A stretch of DNA of 40,657 bases from Verrucomicrobiota bacterium (GTDB taxonomy: Bacteria; Verrucomicrobiota; Verrucomicrobiia; Limisphaerales; VHDF01): the NCBI GenBank assembly GCA_016871495.1, contig VHDF01000039.1:1-40657 (forward strand), given 5' to 3'. The translations under genes and the position numbers were made by a program. The stretch's first letter is position 1; each line of letters begins with the position of its first letter. The notes below the pieces were generated by a model. That model saw only the letters and a list, made by a program, of their open reading frames with translations, searched no databases and was not told where the DNA came from. Below are positions 15,477 through 23,476 of this stretch, one piece after another.

Positions 15477-18400
15477 ATGGGGAGGTGGATTCTCGTCACC
15501 TTGGTTTTGCTTCAAGTGACGATGGAGCTGCGCGGGACGGGTTGGGAACAAGGAGAAGGATATCGGGTCAAGCAAGTTGATTTCGGCAAGGAGTCCGCAT
15601 TGGATCGAGTAGGTTTGTTTCCGGTGTCCGCCGATTTCACCGGAATTCGATTTGAGAACCGATTGTCGATCGAGGATGTGGCGGAGAATCGTCTGCTTGA
15701 GATTGGTTCCGGGGTCGCTTTGGGGGACATCGATGGTGATGATCGCGTGGACATCTATTTCTGCGGGTTGAAGACGCAGAATCGTCTGTATCGAAACTTG
15801 GGCGGCTGGAAGTTTGAAGATGTCAGTGATGCTTCGGGATTGGGTTTGAAAGGAGAGGCGTTTACGGGTGCCGCGCTGGTTGATTTGGATGGCGACGGCG
15901 ACCTTGACTGCCTTGTGAATTCTCTCGGGGGAGGAACGAAGCTATTCCGTAACGATGGAAAGGGCCGTTTCAGCAAGGTTGACGCTGCTGGATTGCTGGG
16001 CCGATCGGGCGCGACCTCGATGGCCCTGGGGGATGTGGATGGCGATGGGGACCTCGACCTCTACGTGACGAATTACCGGTCGGATACCTTTTTTGACTTC
16101 CCCCCGGGTCTTCGAACCGAGATGAGGCGGACGAGTCAAGGCGGTTGGGTGGTGGAACCCCGGGCGCGATTTCTGACGCTCGGCATGGGGACGGCGCCGC
16201 CGCTGGTGCTTGAGCGTGGGGAGCCGGATGTCTTTTATTTGAACTTGGGGAAGGGCAAGTTTGTGCCGGTTCCCTGGGAAGCTGGGGTGTTCCTGGATGA
16301 AGCGGGTGGGGCGCTGAAAGAAGCACCGACAGATTGGGGCATGGCGGCGATGTTTCGGGATTTGAACGGGGACCGTCTGCCGGATCTGTTTGTCTGCAAT
16401 GATTTTGTCCAGTGGCCAGACCGTTTATGGCTTAACCATGATGGAAATGTGCTCAAGGCGGCCCCTAAAACAGCAGTGCGGGCCTGGAGTGTAGCGTCCA
16501 TGGCTGTGGATGCGGCGGATATTGATCGGGACGGAGATTTCGATTTGGTCACGGTGGATATGTTGAATCCCTTGCGACAGGCTCGATTTCGCCAGCGTCC
16601 GGATCTTCTTTTGGGTAAGGTGGAATGGCCCATGGAGGAGCCGGAGTTTTCGCCGGAGGTGCCTCGAAATGTGCTTCAGCTTAACCGTGGCGACGGCACT
16701 TTCATGGAAGTGGGACGTTATGCGAAGCTCGCCGCGTCGGATTGGTCACCGAGCGTCATGTTTTTGGATCTCGATTTGGATGGATGGGAGGATTTGTTGG
16801 TCGGCGTCGGCAACTGGCATGACGTTCAGGATATGGACGCGCTCGCTCGTCAAAAGCAGGTTCAGACCAGAAACATTCCGGTCCGTGTGCAGGACCTTCA
16901 ACACCTTCCGCTGAGGCTGGGCGCGAGCAAAGTGTTCCGAAATAGGCGGAACCTTCAATTCGAAGAAATGAAGGGCGTTTGGGGATTTGGCGGGATTGGG
17001 ATCGCGCAAGGCATGGCTATGGCGGATCTGGATGGCGATGGGGACCAGGATGTGGTGGTGAATTGCATGAATGAGCCCGCACGGCTTTATCGCAACGACG
17101 TCCGTGCCGGGCGTGTGATGGTGCGGCTCGTGGGCGAGAAAGAGAATCGAAGCGGGGTGGGAGCCAAGGTGACGGTGCGGGGTGGACCCGTGACGCAGGC
17201 CCAAGAGATCGTGGTCGGAGGGCGTTTTGCTTCCAGTGACGATCCCACCCGGACATTTGCGACGGGGAAAGCTGAGACCGTGGAAATCGAGGTCGATTGG
17301 CGGGACGGAAGACGCAGTCTGATTTCGACGGCCAAGGCGAACCGGATTTATGAGATCAACCAGGCCTCCGCTTTAGCCGTCCCAAGCCCGGTTCAAGCGG
17401 GGCCGACCCCTTTCTTCGACGATGTGAGTTTACGACTCGGACACCGCCATGAAGACCTGGCCTATGATGACCGATCGCGGCAACCGCTGCTTCCGTTTAA
17501 GCTCTCCACGTCCGGGCCTGGTGTGGGTTGGATCGATTTGGATGGAGATGGAGACGACGATTTGATGGTGGCAGGAGGCAAGGGCAGTCGCGTTGCGGTT
17601 TTTAGAAACAAGGGCCAGGCACAGTTTGAGAAGTGGACTGGCAGGAGTTCGGAGGCGGCTAATCTCAGGGATCAAACATCCATGGCGGTGTTTGTGGAGG
17701 GAGGACAGAAGTTGCCGGGCGCCCTCGTGGTGGAGTCGAATTGGGAGGATGGGGAAAGCTCGGCTCCGGCGGTTGGGCGGCTGGGTATCGTGGGGGCTGA
17801 CGTCGCTTACGATCGTTGGGATTTCCCCGGCGGCAAGAACACGACGGGGGCGATGGCCGTGGCGGATCTTGATGGCGACGGCGCGTTGGAACTATTTCTG
17901 GGAGGGCGCTCCGAGGTTCATCGGTATCCGGTGGCGGCGGAGAGTTTATTCGTCAGGAAGTCAGCGAACAAAGTGGAAGTCCTTCAACGAATGGGGAGCC
18001 TGGGCATGGTGCAAGGCGCTGTCTTCACGGATTGGGATGAGGATGGTGACGCGGACCTGGCGGTGTCGGTGGCCTGGGGGCCCATTTGGTTGCTGAAGAA
18101 TGAGAAGGGGCGATTCAGCGATGTCACGCAGGGGACCGGATTGGAGAGGTATCCCGGATTATGGAACGGAATCGCGGCGGGGGATTTTGATGGAGATGGT
18201 AGGATGGACTTGGCCGCGTCCAACTGGGGCATGAATTGGAGGGTTGATCAGCAGGAGGGGCGGCCGGAAGATGTCTGGTTGTATTATGGCGAGTTTGCGG
18301 GTGATGGTGTGCTTCATCCTGTTTTGGCTTCGATGGATGAGTTGTTGGGCAAGGTGACTCCGTGGCGGGATCGGAAGACGCTGGCGGCGGCCTTTCCCTG

Positions 18401-19148
18401 GATCAGTGCCAAGTTTCCCGATCATCTCTCCTTTAGCAAAGCGGGTTTGGAAGAGATGATTGAAACTCAGGGGAAAGGGGCAGGAAAACTGATGGCCCGA
18501 CATTTCGCATCGTCGGTTTTCTTGAATCGAGGAGGCCGATTTGAGATGCGCGTCCTGCCTCCTGAAGCCCAGTTTAGTCCGGCTTTTGGAATTACCGTTG
18601 CGGATTTTGATGGTGACGGGAAGGAGGACCTTTTCCTGGCGCAGAATTTTTTTGGAGCGGACTCCGAGTTGTCCCGTTCTGACGCGGGGAGCGGCATGGT
18701 ATTGCTGGGAGACGGGCAGGGAGGATTTCGGGTGATGCCGGTGCAACAGTCAGGCCTTCGTTTGACGGGCGAACAACGAGGAAGCGCGGTGGCGGATTTC
18801 GACTCTGATGGCAGGACCGACTTGGTGGTGGGCGAGTCTCGTGGTGCAACGCGGCTTTTTCGGAATCGCTCCGGGAAGCCCGGGTTGCGGATCCAGTTGG
18901 AAGGGCCTCGTGGACTATCGGATGTTATCGGCTCCAGGATTCGTGTGGTGGATGAGCAAGGGCTGGGTCCATCGCGGGAACTGCATTCGGGATCGGGATG
19001 GCTGTCCCAGGACAGTTTGATCCCTGTGATGGGGGTGAGAGGCCGGGCCAAGGAAGTTCGGGTAACTTGGTCTGATGGTTCGCATTCGATCCACGAGGTT
19101 CAGCCGGGCCAGCGTTTTCTCAAGGTCCGCAAGCCGATCGCGGACTAG
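15477..19148 (+). CDS. large secreted FG-GAP/VCBS repeat protein with two UnbV/ASPIC domains
   Basis: 1223 residues from the ATG at 15477, which opens a signal peptide (MGRWILVTLVLLQV). I count 13 calcium-loop-like motifs of the DxDGDGxxD type, from DIDGDDRVD near residue 83 to DFDSDGRTD near 1107, which marks FG-GAP/VCBS beta-propeller repeats. Two ASPIC/UnbV-like domains follow repeat blocks. One is at about 547-620 (NRSGVGAKVTVRGG, then VEIEVDWRDGRRS). The other is at the end, about 1140-1220 (SDVIGSRIRVVDEQG, then VRVTWSDGSHS). Most family members have one such domain, so this looks like two propeller-plus-UnbV modules fused head to tail. It should be extracellular or periplasmic, perhaps for adhesion or carbohydrate binding. 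No catalytic residues are recognised. It converges on the metalloprotease gene. Confidence 0.88.
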   Translation: MGRWILVTLVLLQVTMELRGTGWEQGEGYRVKQVDFGKESALDRVGLFPVSADFTGIRFENRLSIEDVAENRLLEIGSGVALGDIDGDDRVDIYFCGLKTQNRLYRNLGGWKFEDVSDASGLGLKGEAFTGAALVDLDGDGDLDCLVNSLGGGTKLFRNDGKGRFSKVDAAGLLGRSGATSMALGDVDGDGDLDLYVTNYRSDTFFDFPPGLRTEMRRTSQGGWVVEPRARFLTLGMGTAPPLVLERGEPDVFYLNLGKGKFVPVPWEAGVFLDEAGGALKEAPTDWGMAAMFRDLNGDRLPDLFVCNDFVQWPDRLWLNHDGNVLKAAPKTAVRAWSVASMAVDAADIDRDGDFDLVTVDMLNPLRQARFRQRPDLLLGKVEWPMEEPEFSPEVPRNVLQLNRGDGTFMEVGRYAKLAASDWSPSVMFLDLDLDGWEDLLVGVGNWHDVQDMDALARQKQVQTRNIPVRVQDLQHLPLRLGASKVFRNRRNLQFEEMKGVWGFGGIGIAQGMAMADLDGDGDQDVVVNCMNEPARLYRNDVRAGRVMVRLVGEKENRSGVGAKVTVRGGPVTQAQEIVVGGRFASSDDPTRTFATGKAETVEIEVDWRDGRRSLISTAKANRIYEINQASALAVPSPVQAGPTPFFDDVSLRLGHRHEDLAYDDRSRQPLLPFKLSTSGPGVGWIDLDGDGDDDLMVAGGKGSRVAVFRNKGQAQFEKWTGRSSEAANLRDQTSMAVFVEGGQKLPGALVVESNWEDGESSAPAVGRLGIVGADVAYDRWDFPGGKNTTGAMAVADLDGDGALELFLGGRSEVHRYPVAAESLFVRKSANKVEVLQRMGSLGMVQGAVFTDWDEDGDADLAVSVAWGPIWLLKNEKGRFSDVTQGTGLERYPGLWNGIAAGDFDGDGRMDLAASNWGMNWRVDQQEGRPEDVWLYYGEFAGDGVLHPVLASMDELLGKVTPWRDRKTLAAAFPWISAKFPDHLSFSKAGLEEMIETQGKGAGKLMARHFASSVFLNRGGRFEMRVLPPEAQFSPAFGITVADFDGDGKEDLFLAQNFFGADSELSRSDAGSGMVLLGDGQGGFRVMPVQQSGLRLTGEQRGSAVADFDSDGRTDLVVGESRGATRLFRNRSGKPGLRIQLEGPRGLSDVIGSRIRVVDEQGLGPSRELHSGSGWLSQDSLIPVMGVRGRAKEVRVTWSDGSHSIHEVQPGQRFLKVRKPIAD

Positions 19149-19236
19149 TGTGCTGTTCATGAATTGGGTGGTTTCAGAAGCTGGATCGTGTGACCTCTGC
19201 TGAATGGCCGTTTTCAGGTTCAACCGTGGTGCCTGG

Positions 19237-21000
19237 TCAGGGTAACCGTTCGACTTTGTAGAAGCGGATGTCCTTGGCTGAGGGATCCTGAAGTGTTGTC
19301 TCTTCGGCGGTAGCGGGTGGCGAATCCGCGATGGGGATTCACTCACCTTGGGGGAAAGCGTCGCGTGTGAAGAGGCGGTAGCGTTTGCCGGGGAGGCTGA
19401 GGAATCGCACAGCGCCACCCCCGGCGTTCACTTCCACCGAGAGAATCTTGAACACGCTGGAAGCCTGTTGGGGATCTGTGCCGGAGGCGTATTCGTGGGC
19501 GTTGTCGGCGCCATCGCCGTCGGGGTCCGCGGCGGGCGATGCTTCCGGGGCGGTGAAACGTGGGAAGTGGAGTCGTTGATATTCGTCCGGGAAGCCATCG
19601 AAGTTGTCGTCGCGGGATGCGGGTTGAATATCGAGAAAACCGTGGGCCGCGGACCAAGAACCGTCCGGCCATTCGACGAGCAGGGAACGCATGCCGGGAA
19701 CGGCGTTGGGATCGATTTGGATGAGGGCGGATCTTCCCCGCAGGTTTCCTCCGGCATCCATTTGAGTGGGGCCGACGCGGATGCCGGTCCCGGTAACGCG
19801 CAAGACACCTCCGACCACCGGGAACTCCGGGGAAAAGACACCCACGACGAGGTTCGATTGTCCAGGTCGCGCCAAGGCCGCCAAGGCTGAATGGAAGATG
19901 GGATCCTGGGAGGAGCCCGGAATGCGGATACTGGTGATTCGGGGGGAAGGAGAGGAAGAAATCGCTTCGAAGTCTGCACCGAGGGTTGTTCCAGGCAAGA
20001 GTTGAAGGTTGGTTCGAACGACGGGGGCGAACTGGGTTTGAATCGCATTCGTGAGGAAGTAGGTCGAAAGATCGCGTCCTCGCGCGAGAAACTGGCTGGC
20101 ATCATTCGGGTCGAGGGGAAAGATCCTGGCTTGGTAGGTTCCGGGGTCGAGCCCGGCCATCTCGAAGGTTCCGTCGATGCGCGTGGGATTGGCGGCGACG
20201 AGATTTCCATGAATGTCTTCCAGGGCGACGACGGCGCCGGGGAGGGGCTCACCGCGCAACGTCACGCGGCCATGGAGGGAGCTTCGCCGCGTTCGATCGG
20301 TCTCCCGGCCGTAGAGAGCGCGCGCGGCGGCAATATCGTCGGAGGAGAGTCCGAGGTAGGCGTCGATGCCATCGCCTCCATTCGGGAACATGGTCGCTCC
20401 ACCGGCGGGAGAGTGGTCGAGTCCGAGGAGATGTCCGATTTCGTGGAGCATGGTGGATTCCACGAAAATGCGGTTGGGAGATGTTTCGAGAGGGTTGGTG
20501 AACCAGGAGTAGGTGCGTCCGTTCAAGACGATATCGGCTTCATGAATGACGCCGTTGGTGGAGGAAAGGTAGGTGAGGGCTAGGCTGAATCGGATGTCAT
20601 CGCGTCCTCCGTTGACGAATTTGTCTTCACGGGTCCAGTAAACGAGGTTGGTGTGATCGGAAGTGTGAAGCGGAGTTTCGGGGGGCACGAGGCCGGCGAA
20701 TTCGAATCGGATGGCGACACCCGGGATGGCCTGCCATTGATCGAAGCTGGCGCGAACGGATTCGATTTCCTCCGAGCGGTGAGCCGCAGACCAAGCATCG
20801 GAGGCGATGTGGTACCGGATGGCGTGGGTGGAAGGGTTGAGGGAATTGGTGTGGACGAGATTCGGCTGATCGAAGGGCCAGCGGAGAGGGTTGCCGGGCG
20901 TCGTTTGATCCAGCACGTAGGCCAGGACGGGCATTGGGCGCAGCAGCAGCAGCAGTGCGAGGAATACGAACCAAGCGTACGCGCGGGTCGACTTGCTCAT
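19237..21000 (-). CDS. matrixin-type secreted metalloprotease, interrupted by in-frame TGA
   Basis: A signal peptide (to about residue 28) is followed by a matrixin catalytic domain with zinc site HEIGHLLGLDH (186-196) and a Met-turn near 204. A carboxypeptidase-regulatory-like beta domain follows (LHGRVTLRGEPLPGAVV, about 243-300), then a spacer and a calcium-type segment DPDGDGADNAHEY. The frame meets TGA at 19339-19341 after 553 residues, in ...DAFPQGE. Reading on in the same frame gives 33 more sensible residues ending KDIRFYKVERLP and a TGA at 19237-19239. The interrupting codon stands where GEW would be expected, so a TGG-to-TGA change or a base error is likely. The stated span includes this extension; a conservative call ends at 19339. 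It follows the secreted companion gene by 23 bases. Confidence 0.85.
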
Positions 21001-21023
21001 GGAGGACGATGCGGCGCGGGGAT

Positions 21024-21539
21024 TCAGCGGTTTGGCGCGACGAGGGATTTGAATGCGGGCAGCGAGAAGTAGCGACCGTGATGGAGAACGCCTTGGGTTT
21101 GGGCACCGGGGATGTTGCGAGCGGGAGGCGGACTGATCACAGAGAGTTTTCCTTGTCGCATGGCGAGCGTGACGAATTCCCCCTGCGGGTTACGGTCGAG
21201 GAAGGCGATGACTTCCTCTCCCACCTGGAAATCGACTTGTCCCGAGACTTGGGTCTTTCTGCCGCCGAGGATGCCTCCGCTATGGACGACGGTGACGACG
21301 GGGCCGGGCGGGGTGCCCTTCCAGGTTTCGCGCAATTGGATTCGGACTTGGGTGAACAGTCCGGAGCGGGGATCTTCGCGGATGGTTTTCGAGATGACGG
21401 TGCCGTGGACGATGAGTCGAGCCTGGGTGGAAAGTTCCGGGAGGGTGACGGGCGTGGCTCGGAATCCGCAGAGCAGGAAGAAGCCTGGAATCAGAGTGAA
21501 GAGCGTGCAGCAGGCGGGGAGCGTTGAAGTGGACTTCAT
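21024..21539 (-). CDS. secreted protein, companion of the metalloprotease
   Basis: 171 residues from the ATG at 21539, which opens a signal peptide (STLPACCTLFTLIPGFFLLCG). An upstream ATG at 21656 would run into the divergent transaldolase gene and adds no sense. The mature part has a recurrent pattern: ARLIVHGTVISK, ETWKG, VTVVHSGGILGG, VGEEVIAFLD and RQGKLSV. To my knowledge proteins of this look, often without a domain name, are found beside matrixin-like proteases in other bacteria. It is 23 bases upstream of the protease and in the same direction, so the two are one operon. It could be an inhibitor, chaperone or substrate-binding partner; the sequence does not decide. Confidence 0.7.
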   Translation of the reverse strand: MKSTSTLPACCTLFTLIPGFFLLCGFRATPVTLPELSTQARLIVHGTVISKTIREDPRSGLFTQVRIQLRETWKGTPPGPVVTVVHSGGILGGRKTQVSGQVDFQVGEEVIAFLDRNPQGEFVTLAMRQGKLSVISPPPARNIPGAQTQGVLHHGRYFSLPAFKSLVAPNR

Positions 21540-21623
21540 GGGTTGAGTTTGTCGGGAGGCGGTAGAATTCCGCGACACAATACCTTTTGCGGGCACCGAT
21601 GAAAGCTGTATAAGGAGTGTGAC

Positions 21624-22586
21624 ATGGCCGACTTGCTTTCCCAATTGAGGCGCCACAGTTTAATTGTGGCCGACACCGGGGACTTTGAGAGCATCCGAGC
21701 GTTTCAGCCGCGAGACGCGACGACGAATCCCAGCCTGTTGTTGAAGGCGGCGCAAATGCCGGAGTATGGCGGCTTGGTGGAGCAGGTCTTGGGAGAGGCG
21801 CGGAAGCCGTTGGTCGGGGGCGCGGAGCGCATGCGTTATGCGTTGGAGGCTTTGTCGGTGGCTTTTGGCTGCGAGATTTTGAAGATTGTGCCCCAGCGGG
21901 TTTCGACGGAGGTGGACGCGCGTTTGAGTTTTGACACGGCGGCGACGATGGAGTGTGCGCGGCGCTTGATTGGGCGTTATGCCGCGGCGGGGATTCCACG
22001 TGAGAGGGTGCTGATCAAGATTGCCTCGACGTGGGAGGGCATCCAGGCGGCGCGGGAGTTGGAGCGGGAGGGAGTCACGTGCAATTTGACGTTGTTGTTT
22101 TCGTTTGCGCAGGCGGTGGCGTGTGCCGATGCGGGTGTGACGTTGATTTCGCCTTTCGTGGGGCGGATTCTGGATTGGCATCGCAAGGCCACGGGCCGTG
22201 AGAGTTATGCGGCCGCTGAGGATCCGGGAGTGGTTTCGGTCACCAAGATTTACCAATACTACAAAAAGTTTGGGGTGGCCACGGAGGTGATGGGGGCGAG
22301 TTTTCGGAATGTGGGTGAGATCCTGGGGCTGGCGGGTTGCGACTTGCTGACGATCAGTCCGGCGCTGTTGGGTGAGATGGCGAAGACGGAGGGGGTGGTG
22401 GAGCGCAAACTGACGATGGAGGCGGCGAAGCAATCCGGGTTGGAGAAAGTGTTCATGGATGAGAAGGTGTTCCGCTGGATGATGAACGAGGACGCGATGG
22501 CGACGGAGAAGCTGGCGGAAGGCATTCGGATGTTCGCGGCGGACACGGTGAAACTGGAGGCCTTTTTGCGTCCGCGGCTGGGTTGA
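21624..22586 (+). CDS. tal: transaldolase
   Basis: 320 residues of the long TalB class. The Schiff-base lysine is Lys132 in [12 protein letters not shown]. Asp17 in VADTGDF and the TTNPSLL motif (33-39) match the E. coli TalB active site. [16 protein letters not shown] and [10 protein letters not shown] are also classic. It transfers a dihydroxyacetone unit between sedoheptulose 7-phosphate and glyceraldehyde 3-phosphate in the non-oxidative pentose phosphate pathway. A strong Shine-Dalgarno sequence, AAGGAG at 21612-21617, precedes the ATG. The gene is divergent from the secreted protein at 21539 and is followed 14 bases later by a LysR regulator, which may control it. Confidence 0.97.
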   Translation: MADLLSQLRRHSLIVADTGDFESIRAFQPRDATTNPSLLLKAAQMPEYGGLVEQVLGEARKPLVGGAERMRYALEALSVAFGCEILKIVPQRVSTEVDARLSFDTAATMECARRLIGRYAAAGIPRERVLIKIASTWEGIQAARELEREGVTCNLTLLFSFAQAVACADAGVTLISPFVGRILDWHRKATGRESYAAAEDPGVVSVTKIYQYYKKFGVATEVMGASFRNVGEILGLAGCDLLTISPALLGEMAKTEGVVERKLTMEAAKQSGLEKVFMDEKVFRWMMNEDAMATEKLAEGIRMFAADTVKLEAFLRPRLG

Positions 22587-22600
22587 GGCGGTGGATGGGC

Positions 22601-23476
22601 ATGAACATCCACCACTTGGAACTCTTTTATTACGTGGCCAAGCATGGGGGCATCGCGGAGGCGGTGCGGAACATGCCGTATGGGATTCAGCAGCCGGCGG
22701 TGAGCTCTCAGGTCATCCAGTTGGAGGAGTTTCTGGAGTTGACGTTGTTTCATCGGCGTCCCTTTGCCTTGACGCCGCCGGGGGAGAAACTGTTTCAGTT
22801 TATTGAGCCCTTTTTTTCGCAGGTTGACCGGGTGGCGGAGGAGCTTCGTGGCGGGCTGGCTTCGCAGGTGCGTTTTGGGGCTTCGGAGTTGATGTTGCGC
22901 GATCACCTGCCGGAGATGGTGCAGAGTGTGCGGAAGAAGTTTCCCCGGTTGAAGTTGTTTTTGCGTGAGGATTATCAGCCTCAGCTGATGGAGCTCTTGC
23001 AGCAACAGGCGATCGATTTGGCGGTGACGATCGTGGAGGGGCGTCCGCCGCCGGGGTTGCAGGTGATTCCGTTGCTGGAGGCTCCGTTGGTCTTGTTGGT
23101 GGAGAAGGGGTCGGGATTGAAATCGGCGGAGGAGTTATGGAAGCAGGACAAGATTGAGGAGCCGCTCATTTGCCTGCCGCCCAAAGAGCCGGTGAGCCGT
23201 GAGTTTCAGGCGGGTCTGCGGCGGCGGGAAGTGGATTGGTTTCCGAGCATCGAGGTGAGCTCGCTGGCTTTGGTGGAGACCTATGTGGCGAAGGGTTATG
23301 GCATTGGAGTGGGCGTGAAGGTGCCGCGCCAGAAATTGGACGAACGGGTGAGGCTGCTGGAGTTGGAGAAATTTCCGGCTTTGCGCGCGGGCGCCGTGTG
23401 GCAGGGCAAGCCGTCGCCTGTGGTGGAGGCTATTCTCAATGAAATCAAGAAGCGTGCGCAGCATTTATCTTCCTAG
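22601..23476 (+). CDS. LysR family transcriptional regulator
   Basis: 291 residues from the ATG at 22601 (MNIHHLELFYYVAKHGG); an ATG at 22595 or a TTG at 22583 in the same frame would add only a few residues. The N-terminal winged helix-turn-helix is standard, with IQQPAVSSQVIQLEEFL and LFHRRPFALTPPGEKL. A type-2 periplasmic-binding-like effector domain follows. The inducer cannot be told from sequence. It lies 14 bases after transaldolase and its end overlaps the next gene by 38 bases, so it is embedded in an operon rather than divergent from a target. Autoregulation or control of the hydrolase gene is possible. Confidence 0.92.
   Translation: MNIHHLELFYYVAKHGGIAEAVRNMPYGIQQPAVSSQVIQLEEFLELTLFHRRPFALTPPGEKLFQFIEPFFSQVDRVAEELRGGLASQVRFGASELMLRDHLPEMVQSVRKKFPRLKLFLREDYQPQLMELLQQQAIDLAVTIVEGRPPPGLQVIPLLEAPLVLLVEKGSGLKSAEELWKQDKIEEPLICLPPKEPVSREFQAGLRRREVDWFPSIEVSSLALVETYVAKGYGIGVGVKVPRQKLDERVRLLELEKFPALRAGAVWQGKPSPVVEAILNEIKKRAQHLSS

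Noticed and set aside
19339-19341. Reassignment of TGA to tryptophan in this organism
   Set aside because: Several intact genes in the window, such as wzc and the hydrolase, use TGA as their natural stop.
21587-21614. TTGCGG and TATAAG with 16-base spacing before transaldolase
   Set aside because: The TATAAG overlaps the Shine-Dalgarno sequence, which would put the transcript start almost at the ATG; the strong ribosome site argues for an upstream promoter.
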